Part shown: positions 62,099 to 64,000 of the stretch, in pieces
How the letters are laid out: every line of letters starts with the position of its first letter
Numbering within the stretch: the first letter of the stretch is position 1
Assembly (NCBI GenBank): GCA_044359955.1
Contig: JBIKLF010000001.1
Span: 297,283-361,282 of the forward strand
Direction of reading: 5' to 3'
Origin: JACTMZ01 sp044359955
GTDB lineage: Bacteria; Verrucomicrobiota; Verrucomicrobiia; Chthoniobacterales; JACTMZ01
Length of the DNA stretch: 64,000 nt
Notes under the pieces: model-generated
Told to the model about the DNA's origin: nothing
Database searches by the model: none
Seen by the model: the letters and a program-made list of their open reading frames with translations, nothing else
Program-made: the position numbers and the translations under genes

Positions 62099-62432
62099 GG
62101 AGGGGATTTGAACAGAAGGTAACGAAGGGAACGAAGGGGGTTCCCTCGGCGCGGTCGCGCCGGTAGGGACACGCGGCCCGCGTGTCCGTCCGAAAGAAAG
62201 CGGGACGAGTGGGCTGTTTGCCTGTTTAACCGATGCAGGCCGCCGGCCGGTCCAACCGGAACGCAGTGAAGATGGCCCCTAGTCCCTGAACCCGCGCGTT
62301 GGCGGGTGTGTGCTGGTGGGATAACTGGGGCCAGCGTCGACTGTGAGCTTGGGCAGGCAGAGGCAAGAACGCCACAGCCGAGTCTGCGAGACGGCCCACA
62401 GGCAAATAGAAGAAGATGGCAGAAGATGGTGT
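62099..62432. other. Repeat-rich gap after rho
   Basis: No gene. Contains AACAGAAGGTAACGAAGGGA (cf. 24814), a partial family B hairpin GGTAGGGACACGCGGCCCGC (62162 on), and GTCCCTGAACCCGCGCG (62282), which also occurs at 54302. Confidence 0.55.
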
Positions 62433-62574
62433 TTGCGCCGCTGACACGGCGCAAACACAGTCCTCGGAGAGATGCCATGAGCGGGGCGCGTGTCAGCGCG
62501 CCCCGCTCATCCTCTTTCGTCCTCTTCTATCCGTGGCGTGTCTTTATTCCTTTCCGGGAGAGTAACCCTCATGG
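62433..62574. repeat. ~145-bp repeat, copy 1 (inverted partner at 63854)
   Basis: Starts GTTTGCGCCGCTGACACGGC, contains GGAGAGATGCCATGAGCGGG, the hairpin GGGGCGCGTGTCAGCGCGCCCC, and ends GAGAGTAACCCTCATGGAG. The reverse complement of 63854-64000 matches it nearly base for base (differences such as CGTCCTCTT/CATCTTCTT). The two copies bracket prfB. Confidence 0.9.
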
Positions 62575-62611
62575 AGTTACTCGGGAGTCGAAAAGCAAAA
62601 AGACGTTGGTC

Positions 62612-63758
62612 TTACAAATCGTCTTCGTCGGCGGCGCCTTTTTTGTAGGTGAGGCCGCGGAGTTTGCCGTGGATGAAGGGGTCGAGGTCGCCGTCCATCA
62701 CACCCTGCACATCGCTGGTTTGCACGCCGGTGCGGAGGTCTTTGACCATCTGGTAAGGCTGGAAGACGTAGCTGCGGATCTGGCTGCCCCAGGCAATCTC
62801 TCCCTTTTCGCTGTATTGACGCTCCACTTCGGCGCGCTTTTTGTCCTGCTCGCGCTGGTAGAGCTTGGCCTTGAGCAGCTTCATCGCGAGGTTGCGGTTC
62901 TTCAGCTGGCTGCGCTCGGCTTGGCAGGCCACCACGATTCCGGAGGGCAGGTGGGTGAGGCGGACCGCCGTTTCCACTTTGTTGACGTTCTGTCCGCCTT
63001 TGCCGCCGCTGCGGTAGGTGTCGACGCGGAGGTCGCGATCGTCAACTTCGATCGGGGCGTCCTCGGGGATTTCCGGAGTCACATCCATGCTGGCGAAGGA
63101 CGTGTGGCGGCGCTTGTTGCTGTCGAACGGGCTGATGCGGACCAGGCGGTGCACGCCGCGTTCGGTCTGCAGGTAGCCATAAGCATAGTCGCCGGTGACT
63201 TTGAGGGTGACCCATTTGACTCCGGTCTCGTCACCGGGTTGGATGTCGAGGATTTCGGACTTCATGCCGTGCCGCTCGATCCAGCGCTGATACATGCGCA
63301 TGAGCATGTCGGCCCAATCGCAGGCTTCGGTCCCGCCGGCCCCGGAATGGATGGTGAGGTAGGCCGCATTGCGGTCGAATTCGCCGGCCAGCAGACAGGT
63401 GACTTCAAAGGCATCGAGCGCTTTTTCGATGGCGTGAAATTCTTTGACCACTTCTTGCTCGGCCTGGCTGCGGGCCTCGCCCGCGGCCTCCTCGCCGGCC
63501 ATTTCGTGGAGGAGGGAAAGATCGGCCGTGCGCGTTTCGAGTCCGCGGAAGGGTTCGATCAGCCCGCGCAAGCGGGAGACTTTTTCCACATCGGCCTGGG
63601 CCTTGTCCTTGTTGTCCCAGAAGCCGGGCTCGGACATGCGGCTTTCCACCGCGGTCAGTTCGGAAGCGAGTTTGTCGTAGTCAAAGAAACCTCCGCAGCT
63701 GCGTCAGGCGTGACGCGAGCCCGGAGGTGTCGAGACTGTCAAATTCGGGAAGGGACAT
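62612..63758 (-). CDS. prfB: Peptide chain release factor 2, with programmed +1 frameshift
   Basis: Starts at ATG 63758: MSLPEFDSLDTSGLASRLTQ LRRFL then in-frame TGA (63681-63683); shifting +1 at CTT-TGA-C continues FDYDKLASELTAVE and the long frame to 62612. The product is about 381 residues, a normal RF2. It has the stop-codon-reading ISPFDSNKR (SPF) and the catalytic GGKGGQNVNK (GGQ) motifs. RF2 recognises UGA and UAA; the UGA in its own message makes synthesis self-limiting. Confidence 0.96.
63680..63697 (-). promoter_or_regulatory. RF2 recoding site (+1 frameshift)
   Basis: On the minus strand the sequence reads CGGAGGTTTCTTTGAC. The slippery CTT precedes UGA and C, and the Shine-Dalgarno-like GGAGG sits three bases before CTT, the same spacing as in Escherichia coli prfB. 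The upstream frame has 25 codons. Confidence 0.95.
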
Positions 63759-63784
63759 GATGGGTGAAGCGCGGAGGAGTTTTT

Positions 63785-63853
63785 AACCACGGATGGCGCG
63801 GATGGCACGGATAAATGGTGAGAAGGTGGATCGCGCCGTTTGCCTCCCCACTA
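63785..63853. repeat. Dispersed repeats upstream of prfB
   Basis: AACCACGGATGGCGCGGATG (cf. 44828) followed by AAGGTGGATCGCGCCGT (63821 on), a partial family D arm (cf. 50008). Confidence 0.6.
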
Positions 63854-64000
63854 GCTCAATGAGAGTTACTCTCTCGAAAGGGAATAAAGACAGGCCACGG
63901 ATGGAAGAAGATGAAAGAGGATAAGCGGGGCGCGCTGACACGCGCCCCGCTCATGGCATCTCTCCGAGGACTGTGTTTGCGCCGTGTCAGCGGCGCAAAC
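63854..64000. repeat. ~145-bp repeat, copy 2, inverted
   Basis: Reads GCTCAATGAGAGTTACTCTC at the left and ends GTTTGCGCCGTGTCAGCGGC plus GCAAAC at the window edge; reverse complement of 62433-62574. It may extend beyond the window. Confidence 0.9.

Overview
The window is GC-rich bacterial chromosome from a Gram-negative (diderm) organism: it encodes outer-membrane porins, a TpsB/Omp85-type transporter, a TonB-ExbB-ExbD system and a Wza/Wzc pair. The best guess for phylum is Verrucomicrobiota (PVC group). The reasons are an ExbB fused to DUF2341 and LamG-like domains, bactofilins, a Rho with a low-complexity RG-rich N-terminus, and abundant 'accacggat...' and hairpin intergenic repeats. There is no rRNA in the window, so this is an inference. 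Most genes are core; the left 4.6 kb is an accessory, repeat-rich strip.

Layout: (1) 1-4.6 kb: a truncated PIN/RHH toxin-antitoxin pair, a BrnT/BrnA pair bracketed by 139-bp direct repeats, a two-gene nucleotidyltransferase-type pair, a 104-bp tandem repeat and a TPR membrane protein. (2) 4.6-21.3 kb: one long minus-strand run, pstSCAB then tpsB-exbB(DUF2341-LamG)-exbD-tonB-porin-coiled coil-PpiC, facing phoU. Next come an L,D-transpeptidase and phoBR with a periplasmic helical protein. Similar GTGAC/GTCAC motifs lie 50-90 nt upstream of pstS, tpsB and the TPR gene, so the envelope operon may belong to the phosphate-starvation response. (3) 21.8-27.5 kb: RRM protein, miaA-hflX, yjbQ, PPK2-type polyphosphate kinase, crcB and a cytidylate-kinase-like gene. 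(4) 27.7-35.2 kb: nuoHIJKLMN, the membrane part of complex I plus NuoI, without nuoA-G. (5) 35.2-39.7 kb: two bactofilins, a dihydrolipoamide-dehydrogenase-like flavoprotein and a GT-C membrane protein. (6) 39.9-45.8 kb: gyrB-recA and sucCD. (7) 46-54 kb: a copper-type P-ATPase with an unusual C-terminal membrane extension overlapping an OprB-like porin gene, then fabI, a glcD-like oxidase and a FIST-domain protein. (8) 54.2-58.2 kb: tRNA-Thr, wzc-wza and two broken genes. (9) 58.4-64 kb: typA, rho, and prfB with its programmed +1 frameshift, bracketed by two inverted ~145-bp repeat copies.

The most interesting system is the pst-linked TpsB/Ton/porin operon: secretion-type outer-membrane channel, carbohydrate-binding-domain ExbB motor, ExbD, TonB, a large porin and a periplasmic chaperone are packed with 1-8 bp gaps or 4-nt overlaps, and no TpsA substrate is present. 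Intergenic spaces hold at least eight families of short palindromic or direct repeats. All motif and family calls were made by eye from the sequence; no database search or folding was run.
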